A stretch of DNA of 64,000 nucleotides, from NCBI GenBank assembly GCA_025267735.1, contig CM046294.1, positions 20,084,162 to 20,148,161 on the forward strand, given 5' to 3'. Each line of letters begins with the position of its first letter. Within the stretch, counting starts at the first letter, position 1. This document shows positions 33,017 to 43,949 of this stretch, piece after piece. A program made the position numbers and the translations under genes. The stretch is from Mactra quadrangularis (lineage: Eukaryota > Mollusca > Bivalvia > Venerida > Mactridae). The notes beneath the pieces were generated by a model. The model saw nothing but the letters and a program-made list of their open reading frames with translations. It was not told where the DNA came from and did no database searches.

Positions 33017-34162
33017 GCCTGCAGTCATAATTCCGGATCTGACTATGGATCGGAAGACGACCCTTTACTACGAAAATCCCCCGATTCCGGCAGCTCGGTC
33101 GATGTCAATTTGGGAGATGATGACGACGAAGAGAAAAATGAATGTATTACGTCCCAATACACGGGTGTGACGTCATGTGAACCAACAAGTACGTCATCGA
33201 GAACAGATTCAGTGTCTAGAGAAGAGGCCTCTGAGACTGGTAGTGAAATAAATAATTGTAGTTGTATAAATGAGTCTATAAAAGAAGACACAAACCCTTT
33301 AGATAATGTAAGTACTGTCGAATCTGGTAGAAACCAGGAAATAAATACTGAAAAACCAAATAGTTCTGTACAAGAGCAAGCTAAAGTTATGTGTTCAGAA
33401 GCAGAAAAAGATAAGAACAAGTCGGTTGATGAAACTGTTAGTTATGATAGACCAAGTGAACCGATTAATGTAACAAAAGACAGAAATATTACAAAATCTA
33501 AGTTTTTAGCATCAAGTGGTAGTAAGAAATTTCCTAAGAAACAATTTTCTGTTGATTATTTTGAAGTGGATGATAATGGAATAGAAATATCAAATCCTAT
33601 ATTTGAAGAAAGTTGTGAAGATTTAGACCACATGGAAAACATGGCTGTCTCTATAGGACTAACACAGTCTGATAGTAGTTTGTCTAATAACCCATCATAT
33701 AATTATGGTAATCAAACTGGTTATGAAATGGAACCCGGATACGGTAACTATGGTTACTGTAATCCTTACTCTTACAATATGGACAATTCTACACCATTAA
33801 ATGGTCCATTAATGCGTTCTACCCTCAGGAACTCTGTTTTACTCTCAGCAGATTGTTTACAACGTAATAATGGAAATAATGCTACTTCAGTTGATTCTTT
33901 AGAGGATTCATATCAAAGTGACTTAATACGAAGAGAAAGTTTGACCGATGAATATAACAAGAATAAAGTTTCTCGTATGTTATCCACGGACAGTTATTTT
34001 ACACATGCTAATAAAAGACCACTTCAGGCGGAGTATTCTTCTCCACCGCCAGACGCTGTTCCTGAAACCACAGCAAATCCAGTAAAACTTCATATAGTTC
34101 CATTAGCTGAATATCATCATAGAAATAGTTTAAAAGAATCGGTTGAAGATGAGAACGTGTGA
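33017..34162 (+). CDS. unrecognised Ser/Asn/Asp-rich protein, last exon (exon c)
   Basis: The acceptor TTTATTTATCAG ends at 33,016. The frame is phase 0 and open for 381 codons to TGA at 34,160-34,162. With exons a and b this gives a 490-residue C-terminal portion. The sequence is low in hydrophobic residues, with no signal peptide, membrane segment or recognised domain. Visible motifs are SGSDYGSEDDPLLRKSPDSG near the start, containing EDDPLL (fits the acidic di-leucine sorting motif); an acidic run GDDDDEEKN; a Tyr/Asn/Gly-rich stretch (GYGNYGYCNPYSYN); a second PKA-like RRESL; and the C-terminus DENV, which fits a class III PDZ ligand. These suggest, by inference only, the cytoplasmic tail of a trafficked membrane protein. 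A start codon within this exon is not needed; the true N-terminus lies upstream of exon a, unidentified. Confidence 0.88.
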   Translation, partial: ACSHNSGSDYGSEDDPLLRKSPDSGSSVDVNLGDDDDEEKNECITSQYTGVTSCEPTSTSSRTDSVSREEASETGSEINNCSCINESIKEDTNPLDNVSTVESGRNQEINTEKPNSSVQEQAKVMCSEAEKDKNKSVDETVSYDRPSEPINVTKDRNITKSKFLASSGSKKFPKKQFSVDYFEVDDNGIEISNPIFEESCEDLDHMENMAVSIGLTQSDSSLSNNPSYNYGNQTGYEMEPGYGNYGYCNPYSYNMDNSTPLNGPLMRSTLRNSVLLSADCLQRNNGNNATSVDSLEDSYQSDLIRRESLTDEYNKNKVSRMLSTDSYFTHANKRPLQAEYSSPPPDAVPETTANPVKLHIVPLAEYHHRNSLKESVEDENV

Positions 34163-35520
34163 AATACAAGAATTCAGAAATTAAACACTCGCTCAAAACC
34201 GGTTATATGATGATATAGTGAGTTTTTTTTAACTAGCTGTATATATATATTATTAACTATGGTTTTATCAACGGTGTATTTAACATAACTGTATAGATAA
34301 TCTATAATGTCTTTTTTCATCAGAGTTATATTCAAAGATAGCATTTAAACTTTATTTTATGTCACTATTTAAGCATTTTAAGATGGTACAAATACAAAAA
34401 GACTATTGAAAAGAAATTGTTTATAATAGTGTGTTTGAAATAATAAAATGAATTTTCATTTTTGTAAACCTTTCAGACTGTTACATGGTTTATGTATGAA
34501 ATATGGCATAAAATATTCGTAACTTGCGAATGTTGAATACTTGGTAAAAGTAAAATTGGTCTTTCAGAAGGAGTTTTCATCTAATACACTATTGTGTTAA
34601 TACCTAAAACGCTAAATTTTTAATTTAAATCAAGTTTACTAGGTTTGTTGAATGTTGGGATGATTATAAACTATGCTTAATGAAATGTTACTGATAATGT
34701 TTAAGTAATGATTGTTTACGTAAGTAATTTTAAGCTTCAAATTGCCAAGGGGCCATTTAGTTATTAGCTTACATCAATTTACATTTATGCCCGTCATTTA
34801 TGTGAAATTACCAAAATCTTTGTTTTACACATGAGCATTGTTTAGTTCTAGATTTTGAGCCACGTTAATTTCCCAATATTGATGAAATTCAACTTCAATA
34901 CATTTGACTATACTTTGTAAGGTTTGCTTGTGCAAAATGACTTGAGAGTATTTTTCATTATTTCACGAGGGGGGATGTTCTTAGTCAAAATTCGTCAGTT
35001 AACGTTACAACTTTGTCCATCTCCACTAAGTATTAAAGCCACAAACAAAGTAAAAATCGATAGTAAGTTTTATGGAACCCTCTCGTGCACGGAGTGTAAA
35101 AAATAAAAATATTGCGTATTCTTGTTATCTCTAGTATCTGGTTCCTTTGATGTTCCTTTGATTTTCCTTGTTTCGTAATGAAAATTACATTTGATAATTT
35201 CCGGCTAATATTACCCTTAATGTATGTTTTGTTATTTAATGATCTGATACTCAATGACCGCTCACGTCAATGAATGTAACCCTTGGTTCATAATAATACA
35301 TGTCCGTGTATATATGTACATGTTTTAAAAGTGCAAATGTTTGGCATAATACATGTTTAGATGTTTTCTTGTTTAAACTCTTCAATGTTTGTATGTCTAG
35401 TACTTTGTCCTCTTATAGTAAACAGTGTTGTATATCGTCTGTACATTTTTTAAGTTTTTAAAATTGTTTTAATGCAATTTATTGTACGTTTTCACCTATT
35501 GTCATTTTATGTGTACTAGT
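34163..35520 (+). other. 3' flank / probable 3' UTR of the plus-strand gene
   Basis: Follows the stop codon. AATAAA at 34,442-34,447, about 280 bp after the stop, is a reasonable poly(A) signal, and further AATAAA-like words occur near 35.1 kb. AT-rich and non-coding. Confidence 0.5.
34442..34447 (+). terminator. candidate poly(A) signal (AATAAA)
   Basis: First canonical hexamer downstream of the TGA at 34,160. No transcript evidence is available, so the use of this site is inferred. Confidence 0.45.
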
Positions 35521-35539
35521 ACAACTGTCCGGAATATTG

Positions 35540-35830
35540 TTGTTAATGCAGACTTCGAATTTAGCCGGTGGACCAAGTCGACTGAAATCTCCGTCGGTCC
35601 AGTGACTTTTAGAAAGTGAGTGGTTCGATGGTCCACCAACATTATACAATCACAATTATCCTATTTTAATAACACAAATCCTTATCTTTTGTTACACAGT
35701 TAATATTATTTAGAATATATAATTCTAAATCATTAAAATGAACAGAATATTTTTACATATTACTAGGATATTTTGGTCTGGTAAACCTTCATTCGGTCCA
35801 GTAAAAGAATTCATTTCGCTGGACCGATCA
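35540..35830. repeat. possible decayed element with GGTCCA motifs
   Basis: GGTCCAG/CTGGACC-type words recur (GTGGACCAAG, CGGTCCAGTGA, GGTCCACCAAC, CGGTCCAGTAAAAG, GCTGGACCGATC) in both orientations within 290 bp. The borders are unclear. Confidence 0.35.
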
Positions 35831-36274
35831 TCTATTAAGTTTATTATCAAAAAATAGTTCCGTATTTTCATTGGCTAGTTTTCCGCAGTGATTTCTTTGC
35901 GGAACCAATGAAAATGCCTCATTAATAATCCATGATTACGAGATTTTCTTAACCAAATGGCCCACGGTACATAACGCAACATAGCGGAGTAATGTATCGT
36001 GGGATAACTGATGATGGGTACAGTAATGATTTGCGACTTTTTTGTCTTTAAACAACTCTTATATTTTACATTGTTGGAATCGAACAAAGTAATGTGCGTC
36101 TCTGTTTTAATGTGAAATACAAAGGTAGTCGTTCGGATACGTTAAATACTTATGTTTACGATCTCATAATTTACTTTCACGTATCCAAGTTTGATAATTT
36201 ATGTAAGTAAACAACACAACATTGATAAGTGTAAGTTATTTCTAAAACAAAAATTACTTTTACGATAAAGTGTA

Positions 36275-36413
36275 GTTTTTTGACCTGTCAAAAAGTTCAT
36301 ATTATTTCATGGTTGGTCGCACAATTGATTAGATATCTAGATGTCGCGGAACTGCCTATTTATTGTGCGACCAATCACAAAATTGTTTAGACTTTTTGAC
36401 AGGTCAAAAATTA
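36275..36413. mobile_element. 138-bp palindromic MITE
   Basis: TTTTTGACCTGTCAAAAAGT at the left and ACTTTTTGACAGGTCAAAAA at the right are inverted repeats. A second, inner pair TTGGTCGCACAAT / ATTGTGCGACCAA surrounds a short centre. The frame 36,341-36,556 starts inside it and is not a gene. Confidence 0.85.
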
Positions 36414-36654
36414 CTAGAAGTTGTTTGTTAAATGTTACACTTATATGTTTGCATATTATCTCAATAATTTTTCATGTCGGACCAAAATTTTGTGTAAAAT
36501 TTGTATTTTTTCAAAGGATACAAATTTGGTTTTACATTAAATATTTGTATTATTGATATAGTTATAACACATTTTTATCTTGTAGTATAAATTAAATATT
36601 TGATATTGTTTGCTAAATTAATGCGTGTCTTGTTTCATATTATCCTTGGAATCA

Positions 36655-37030
36655 TTCGGAACACCTTGGCCATTCGCTACGAATAACCTCGGACATATCT
36701 AGACGCCATTTTGGAATTACCTTTTCGTCACATTCCCAAAATAAGTGCTTTGACCCATGTAAACAAATCCACGATCGTTCAGGCGATGAGTGATGTTTCG
36801 TTTTTAGTCAAAAATTTGAATAACCCAGTTCAATAAAATCGCTGAACAATATTTAGTTAAATTTATAACATAGAAATATGTTTGGACACAGATCTGTGTG
36901 TATACTACAAGAAATGTTTGGCGTAACCGTTACGTGCTTCGCGTAGGTAGTAAAAACCCCAAAATGTCAGGGTAGATCCTCACGAATCCTTCCGAGATTA
37001 TTCATTCATGAAAAGTCGAGGTGTTCCAAA
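36655..37030 (+). mobile_element. non-autonomous DNA element (TTCGGAAC ends), copy 2
   Basis: Second full copy of the 19.66-kb element, with TTCGGAACACCTTGG at the left and CGAGGTGTTCC at the right. It has an extra segment near 36.72-36.75 kb (CACATTCCCAAAATAAGTG) relative to copy 1. Confidence 0.8.
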
Positions 37031-37735
37031 TGCCCTGGAATATCAACATCAATAATTACCTCTAATTCTACAAGCTGGTAATAAGCCTAGTGTCCATTTT
37101 TTCAGAATCAAAAGGAAATCCCAACATTTTAGAAATGAAATAAATATTTCCATTTTATCAAGACATTTCTGCAACACAGACGATATTGATTACTTTACTG
37201 TATAGTTTGTTTTGCAGTAGATTGAAAACTGTGAATATGTCTTCTTAAATATTACTAATAATGGCTGGCATAAGATAATTGTTGTATACAAAACATCGGC
37301 ATTGATTCCTGTAAGAAGGTTGTTTTCTTGTATCGTAGATGACATGAACACGCTAGAGTTATATGCTGGGACAAGTAATCGCCAGAAGGTGTAAAATAGA
37401 AGCAAGAAAACAGAACATTTCAGGAAATTGTTAATTAGTTTTTACCAGAGAGTGTGTAAGATTGTCTACTAGAACCATTCTCCGAACGGAAATCACTATA
37501 GTGATGATTTTACTTGTAAGAGTTACAATGATAGACAGACACTATCGTTACTGTATTGCACCAAACAGTATACAATGTACAGTTTGTTTGAAGAAGATAT
37601 ACCGTCGGCATTAATGAACAACGTGTAACTATATTAGATATTTTATTGTAGGAGACAATACCAACGTTATGAATGCAAAACCATATTGTGATGAACAGAA
37701 AACAGTATGAATACACAACAGTTCGAATGCAAAAC
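37031..37735. other. non-coding stretch, nothing recognised
   Basis: Frames of about 70 codons (37,190-37,405; 37,510-37,716) have no supporting features. Confidence 0.35.
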
Positions 37736-37737
37736 TA

Positions 37738-38157
37738 CGAAAGACCGGTAGGGCCATTTCAACTTCACGAATTCCCGATTTCATCTTCATGAATTCACAT
37801 TTTCAACATACGGAATTCACGAATTTACGATTTCAACTTCATAAAGTTGAAATCGTGAATTCATGAAGCTGAAATCGTGAATTCATGAAGCTGAAATCGT
37901 GAATTCACAAAGTTAAATTCGTGAATTCGTGAAGTTGAAATCGTGAATTCACAAAGTTGAATTCATGAAGTTGAAATCGTGAATTCATGAAGTTGAAATC
38001 GTGAATTCATGAAGTTGAAATCGTGAATTCATGAAGCTGAAATCGTAAATTCGTGAATTCCGTATGTTGAAAACGTAAATTCACGAAGTTAAAAATGTGA
38101 ATTCTTGAAGATGAAGTCGGAAAATCATGAAGTTGAAATGGCACTATCGGTCTTTCG
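37738..38157. mobile_element. 420-bp MITE made of 22-bp tandem units, TA target site
   Basis: Left end CGAAAGACCGGTAGGGCCAT and right end ATGGCACTATCGGTCTTTCG are inverted repeats. TA flanks both sides (37,736-37,737 and 38,158-38,159), as for Tc1/mariner-type elements. About 280 bp of the interior is roughly ten head-to-tail 22-bp units GTTGAAATCGTGAATTCATG followed by AA, preceded by the same motif inverted (CATGAATTC, GATTTCAACTTCA). The whole element could fold back on itself. Confidence 0.92.
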
Positions 38158-38202
38158 TACAAAACAATATAGGCCTAAATACAATGTAAATAACCCGGGT
38201 CC

Positions 38203-38375
38203 AAAGCGCAGTTGGTAGCGCGCCGGGATTTGGAATCTCGTGTCCCGAAGGGGGTATGGGTTCGAATCCCAGCCGGGAAGGTTATGCCCTTTCGTGAAAA
38301 TTTGACAATGTCAATTTTCCTCCATTGATTAGAAAATATGGAGAAGTGTCCGTCAGTGAACGTGAGTCAGCATGA
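38203..38375 (+). mobile_element. SINE family B, head and partial body
   Basis: tRNA-like head GGGTCCAAAGCGCAGTTGGT then AGCGCGCCGGGATTTGGAAT, with B box GGGTTCGAATCCC. The body TTATGCCCTTTCGTGAAAAT and TCCTCCATTGATTAGA matches the 40.96- and 51.96-kb copies; the distal part is lost. Confidence 0.85.
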
Positions 38376-38379
38376 AACC

Positions 38380-38932
38380 AAGACTATACAATGTTTTACT
38401 GTCCACCTTTTGTCACAATATAAATACTAGTCGTCTGGAACATGTAGACTTTTAAACAGTGTTATATTGAGCAACATCATAGAGAACGTTTTTAAACTGT
38501 GCTATCTGTTAAACCAAATATACATTAAACGATATTGAACTTCAAAATAATTCTACTCCAAGATGAATTTTGGTAAACTATTAAAAATAAATGTACTGAC
38601 ATATAGCCAAAGACACTTCATGGAGCCTCTTGTCTAAATATCCAATACATTTTAAGTTTAAAGCCCCATGGTCAAAGTAACATGTTTTTGGACTGCAAAG
38701 AAAATTGACATTTATCCATTTCAAATACCTCAAGTAAACAATTTTTAAATAAATGCAAATATTATTTCTTAAATGTGTTTTTATTGTTTATTGCATTTCT
38801 AAATAAAAACAGCTCGAAACCGATAGTAGAATTTGACTGTCAATCCTTGAAACAATAGTTTTGATTTTAGTACTTTTAACAGACTTACATAATCGAGCTC
38901 TAAAACTATTTTGGATCAGGTATGTTGAATAT
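38380..38932. other. non-coding stretch, nothing recognised
   Basis: AT-rich intergenic DNA. Confidence 0.35.
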
Positions 38933-38938
38933 TAGCGT

Positions 38939-39417
38939 CATAGGCGGATCCAGGATTTCCAGTTACGGGGGGCGGAAATTTCAAGTTACGGGGGGGGGCG
39001 GAAAATGAACAAGCAGACTGGGTGTCTAGGGGCCGTATTCAAGGGCCCACTATGGGTTCTAGACAAAGCCTTGACCTGGGGTTCAGATTGCTGCGATCCC
39101 TAAAGCTCATTTTTTTAAGGGATTCATGCACATTTACAGAACCTATCCGTTTCCAGAGTATACAATAAAAGTATCTAGATATACATGTATATCATATAAT
39201 TTTTACAGCCGTTGGATCATGTTAAAATGTTACAAAGGAGGTATTGTCCTTGAATTATTATACGTTATGTCATTGTATTAGCGTAGTTCCAGTCTTGTTA
39301 TTTATTGCGAAAACTTTTGACATTTATATTTATAAATTATAAAAAAACCCTTAGCTTTACTTGGGCAATTTTATGGGGGCGTACGCCGGGTCCGCCCCCC
39401 CCTTGGATCCGCCTATG
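38939..39417. mobile_element. 479-bp MITE with perfect 13-bp ends and AGCGT duplication
   Basis: Begins CATAGGCGGATCC and ends GGATCCGCCTATG, a perfect 13-bp inverted repeat. AGCGT occurs on both sides (38,934-38,938 and 39,418-39,422), a 5-bp target duplication. Near the ends are G-rich runs (GGGGGGGGGCGG) and the matching C-rich run. There is no transposase; the superfamily cannot be assigned from the window. Confidence 0.9.
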
Positions 39418-39466
39418 AGCGTATTAATGAATATCGTATGCTCTTATCAAAGTACCTCACTATTTA

Positions 39467-39817
39467 TTGCCTCAGTCCTATAAAACGTGGCTTGTTACGG
39501 ACCCGTACGTGCAGACAGTCGTGGGCCGTGAGAAGCCTTGCGCATCAAGGTGACGGTATGCGCATGGTACAAAACAACACACCCGTACCGAGTCGTAGCT
39601 GGAACTTATGCATGTTTAATCCATACTCGGCCACGATTTTGTTCACGATTTGACTCTGAAACTGATACGTGTATCCTGTGCTCTTCTCACGGACCCTGGT
39701 AAAAACGTAACAGTCCTTACGGATTCGCATGACTTCGTACGGGTCCATGCGGAGCTTGATCGCAAGGCGCCCGAACGGTGCCCTCACGGCTATTTTTATG
39801 TTTATGGGATTGTAGCT
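39467..39817. mobile_element. Harbinger-like MITE, copy 2
   Basis: Same 351-bp element as at 2.88 kb, with CAGTCCTATA at the left and TATGGGATTG at the right. TTA occurs at 39,464-39,466 and 39,818-39,820. Internal blocks such as GGCTTGTTACGGACCC are shared. Differences from copy 1 are scattered single bases, suggesting modest age. Confidence 0.8.
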
Positions 39818-39819
39818 TT

Positions 39820-40350
39820 AAGAAATGGACACTTAGTCAAATTTAAATTTAGAAAGCAGAATGGTTTAAACTGTTTATTGTGTCTCAAATGCATGTAATA
39901 TATCGATAAATTCATAGTCCTAAAACAGTTTTCAAGTCTACTGTTGATGAATATATCTTCATATAATGGCTTTAAGTTTTATTGTGAATCAATATTTAAC
40001 TTCTTTTTCTCTCGTCATTTTACTGGTAAAATTGATCGATCTAGAAGTAATAAATTGCTTAGAGTTACAACATTTCTACTGATGAGCTGTTTAGATCAAC
40101 AAGTAATGGAACTTGAAAGGCAATGAAAAGTCGAGATATACTCAGTGATACCAATATGCAAATCAACGAATATAATGCATTCGATGGTAAAGAATTGAAT
40201 CTCTATTCATCTATATATTGATTTATCATTTTGCTTCTTTAAATTTTACACCCAACTGATACTCCAGATTTTAGGTTTTGCATTTAGCTTTAGTATATTT
40301 CAACACTCTTTTTCAGTAGGTTAATAATTGGTACGAATAGGTTTTCCTAC
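39820..40350. other. non-coding stretch, nothing recognised
   Basis: Short frames only (39,650-39,898 begins inside the MITE; 39,944-40,126 is unsupported). Confidence 0.35.
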
Positions 40351-40352
40351 TA

Positions 40353-40520
40353 CAGTAAAGTTCCGCAATTAAGACAGGAAAAATCGATGGTCTTAATAGC
40401 AAAACGGTCTTATTATAGAGACCCTTTTGTTCACAAATTAGGCGTTTGGGTCTTAATAATTGTCAAAAAATCGCATGATTTTGAAATAACAAAAGTGGTC
40501 TTAATAGCGGAAATTTAATG
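40353..40520. mobile_element. 168-bp MITE, pogo/Tigger-like ends, TA target site
   Basis: Left CAGTAAAGTTCCGCAATTAA with GAC; right GTCTTAATAGCGGAAATTTA with ATG. 12 of the outer 14 bases match as inverted repeats. TA flanks both sides (40,351-40,352; 40,521-40,522). CAGTA-type ends and TA duplication recall pogo-like elements. GGTCTTAAT is repeated internally four times. Confidence 0.8.
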
Positions 40521-40962
40521 TAGTATATAGAACTAATAAGCGACCTTAGCCAGTTATTTCCCCTTGTATACTCTTCAAATAGGTAGGTCCAATTAGTTGG
40601 ATTACTCGGATTTTACCCTCACTTTTCAATGTCAATTTGCCAAAGTTAATCTTCAATAACTTTTTTGTAAATCAATTAATTTCTTTGAAATTCAAGCTTT
40701 GTATTTTTAGGGTAAATTTCATCACTTTTACAAATATTTTCATTAACAAGAAAGATAGGAGATGAAATATTTTGTTATCCTTACAACTGTAGGGACCTAC
40801 TTACCAATTGGATCGCTTCAGATTTTATCAGGGAAAAGATAACTGACTAAAGTCCCTAATTTCAATTCCTAATTGATATCTAATATCTAAACCTTGTGTG
40901 ATATGCATATTTGGATATGCTACAGGTTAGTGCCCTACTGATTTCAAATCAGTATTTACCCA

Positions 40963-41232
40963 ACCCGGGTCAATAGCGCATTTGGTAGCGCGCCGGGATT
41001 TAGAATTTCGTGTCCTGATGGAGAGGTTATACCCTTCCATGAAAATTTGACAATAATGTCATTTTTCCTCCATTGATTGGATAATATGGAAAAGTTTCCG
41101 GCCTTGTGGATGGGTAGGTGAGTACTGGTTATAGGCAAGTATCCAGGAAAGCTAGGTTAGGTGCGCTGGACGCCGTGAAATGACCTAAATTGTGTTGACA
41201 CGGCGTTAAACCCAGTAAATAAAAAAAATACC
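40963..41232 (+). mobile_element. SINE family B, nearly full copy
   Basis: Head ACCCGGGTCAATAGCGCATT with GGTAGCGCGCCGGGATTTAG. The B-box region is deleted (GTGTCCTGATGGAGAGGTTA). Then come TTATACCCTTCCATGAAAAT, GGTGAGTACTGGTTATAGGC, CCAGGAAAGCTAGGTTAGGT and GTTGACACGGCGTTAAACCC, ending in an A-rich AATAAAAAAAA tail. Confidence 0.88.
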
Positions 41233-41289
41233 CAACTCTCTACACACTATTCTGTGATACATTCCAGGCTTTAGGTTTTAATGGAATCA

Positions 41290-41425
41290 TCGATGTTTTA
41301 TTTGAGTATAAGTCGTTGAAATAAACATGGTTACGCAACTTAATTATCGTATTAAACTTTCTAATCGATATCGAAAGCTGTAAGAAATGTTGTCAGGGGA
41401 AACGAATTTATCACGTTACGTAAAA
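41290..41425 (+). repeat. 125-bp direct repeat R5, copy 1
   Basis: GTCGTTGAAATAAACATGGT, ACTTAATTATCGTATTAAAC and GTTGTCAGGGGAAACGAATT are shared almost base for base with 44,845-44,965, same orientation, 3.55 kb apart. The flanks diverge abruptly. It is the closest sequence pair in the window apart from tandem copies. Confidence 0.88.
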
Positions 41426-41799
41426 AATAACAACAATAAATTAAACTGAAATTTGATTTTCTCAATACTCAAAGAACAGAATCAGAAAAGACGCCTTTTT
41501 GACAGAATATACGGGCATCGAGCTTTTTTCTGTATTCACTTTTCGTGCTAATCAATGAAATAGAGATGAAGGCAGATAATGTACAATGTAAATGTCTATT
41601 TATTCCATAAAAGTATGAAATAAACTATCAAATAAATTATCATGGCATAATGCATCCTTTAAATGTGTTCTCTATGTAGATCTGAAATTAAAAAAGTTTT
41701 CAGGCATGAAATTTTCACGAAACGCCTAAACCCAAATGAACTGTATTAATGACAAGATTAGCATAGTGTAAAACACAATTTTAAGATCCTCACCGTAGT

Positions 41800-43023
41800 G
41801 AACAAAATGCATGATATTCGAATCGGGAAGGCCAACAACTTATAATTTCTATATTAATAATATTCACATAGAACTAGTAGATTCCTTTAAATATTTAGGA
41901 GTACACTTATTTAAAAATAACCACTGGAATAGAACACAGCAAAACTTGCCTCTCGTTCATCGATAGCCCTCCACAACCTGTTTATCACTTTTAATCAGTT
42001 AGACCTTAGTACGATACAAAAAATCAATCTTTTTGACAGTCTTGTCTCACCAATTTTGAATTATGCTGCTCCCGTAAGGGTTATCATAGTTCTAAAGATA
42101 TTGAACTAATTCACTATAAATTCTGTAGAAAAATCCTCTATGTTAAAATATCTACTTGTCTTCATGCCATGTATGGTGAATTAGGTAGAGTACCTATGTT
42201 TATTCATCGAAAAATTCTTCTTATAAAATACTGGCTCAAAATAATATCAAATAATGAAAACTCCATATTATATAAAACGTATAAAATGTTAAAAGACGAA
42301 GTCGATACTGGATGTACCAATACCAATTATAATTATTGGGCATATCAGATTAAATACATATTAGATCACATTGGCATGTCATATATTTGGATATTACAAG
42401 AAAACACACCGGGTATTATAAGAATAATAAAAAACAGAATACTTGATAATTATCATCAAACTTGGTATGCCAACATTAATAACACCACAAAGCTAGAAAC
42501 TTATTGTATTTCAAACATAATTTTATCCTTGAACCTTATCTTAACAACATAAAAAACAAGAAATTTCGAATAGCATATACTAAATTCCGTATATCATCAC
42601 ATAATTTAAAAATTGAAGAAGGTCGATATAATAACACCCCGAGAAACCAGCGTATTTGTCTCAATTGTAACATGAATCTCCCTGAATGCGAATACCATTT
42701 TTTACTAGTATGTCCTAAATATAGAGAACTCAGAAAAACATATTTCAAACCATATTTTTGTCATTGGCCTAACATCAACAAATTTCAACAACTATTAAAT
42801 TCAAAAAATCATAAAACACAAGAAAATATTTCAAAATTTATCTATTACTCATTTAAATTAAGAAATTAATCATACACTGCTACACTGCTTCTCTGATAAC
42901 TTTTGTATATTTCATGTCTTTGTATAATGTAATTGTATTTATATTTATATTATTTTCAATTGATTGTATTGCTATAATTTTTTTTTCATTTTATGCAATA
43001 AAGTTATGTTATGTTATGTTATG
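41800..43023 (+). mobile_element. 3' remnant of a LINE, frameshifted, with TTATG-repeat tail
   Basis: From about 41,806 the plus strand reads KCMIFESGRPTTYNF, then VDSFKYLGVHLFKN, then (after frameshifts) LVSPILNYAA, KDIELIHYKFCRKIL, YGELGRVPMFIHRKI, and finally RICLNCNMNLPECEYHFLLV, a CxxC...C...H cluster. The order and motifs are those downstream of a LINE reverse transcriptase domain. At least three frame changes break it (near 41.95, 42.08 and 42.5 kb). The last stop is near 42,868 and the element ends in four TTATG units at 43,004-43,023, a simple-repeat 3' tail as in several LINE groups. The catalytic domain and endonuclease are missing. The frames 42,169-42,552 and 42,504-42,869 are parts of it. 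Confidence 0.85.
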
Positions 43024-43054
43024 TGTAGCCTACACACTGATCAAAGGTATTCAA

Positions 43055-43440
43055 TGTAGTGCATAATGGCTATAGAGCCGCAAAGAAGTCCCTCATTGTA
43101 GTGTTAGAGCATATTAAACAGGTTATCGGGACCTGAATGTTGTATGTTAGGTGACTAAATACAATTTTTCGATGCTCATTGTAGTATGTAACATATTTAA
43201 AAACTAATGTTAGGTGCGCAATCAAGTGCGTGATGGCTATAGAGCCGCAAAGTAGCCACTCAGTGTATGGCTTGAAATCTTTAAACAGAGTTATTGGGAC
43301 CTGATTGTTGTGTGTTAGGTGTTTAAACACAATTTTTCGATGCTCACAGTAACCTATTTACACACTACTCATATGAGCGCAATGTAGTGCGTGATGGCTA
43401 TAAAGCCGCAAAGTAGCCCCTCATTGTAGTGTTTGGATTC
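43055..43440. repeat. 164-bp tandem repeat, about 2.3 units
   Basis: GATGGCTATAGAGCCGCAAA recurs at about 43.07, 43.23 and 43.39 kb. Each time it is followed by GTAGCCxCTCA, GGGACCTGATTGTTG, AATTTTTCGATGCTCA and a variable stretch. GGCTATAGAGCC is itself a palindrome. Confidence 0.88.
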
Positions 43441-43754
43441 TTTATAGTTTTCTTCAACAAAGATACATGATTTCATTCAAACGAATTTAGAACTTTGACC
43501 GTACACAATTTGATTTTGTAGCATTCAAGTACCCTCTGTATAATCTGACTTAAATCGTATTGTATCATGTACCAGCCCCGTGTTCTGTAACTACTGTTTG
43601 CTAAAGTTACGGGTACGGGACAAGTCAACCCGAAGACAACTCAACCTGTGCAAAACTCAACTCAAAGTTGGGTTGAGTTGATCCGACGCTTCCGTTACGG
43701 AACGTTTTGGAACGGACATGGTAACTGAACACGCTGCTGTTTTCAACATTATAC

Positions 43755-43948
43755 TGGGATTAACACCGTGTCAACACATTTGGTTATTTTACGGAGTCTA
43801 GCGCACCTAACCCAGCTTTCCTGGACCATTTTCTAAAACATACTTACTTACCCTCCCGCAAGGCAGAAACTTCTCCATTTACCTCATTTATGGGGAAAAA
43901 TTGACATATTTGCCAAGTTTTCATGGAAGGGTATAACCTCATGTACCA
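43755..43948 (-). mobile_element. SINE family B body
   Basis: Reading on the minus strand: TTATACCCTTCCATGAAAAC, TCCCCATAAATGAGG, GAAGTTTCTGCCTTGCGGG, CCAGGAAAGCTGGGTTAGGT, GTTGACACGGTGTTAATCCC. The head is lost. Confidence 0.8.
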
Positions 43949-43949
43949 G

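Noticed and set aside
33043..33420. 125-codon minus-strand frame with Ser/Leu-rich sequence
   Set aside because: It is the antisense shadow of the plus-strand last exon, which has the correct acceptor, phase continuity with two upstream exons and a 381-codon length.
38203..38285. Possible functional tRNA gene
   Set aside because: Cloverleaf pairing looks partly good, but the same head with the same downstream body occurs at 40.96 and 51.96 kb, so it is a SINE head.
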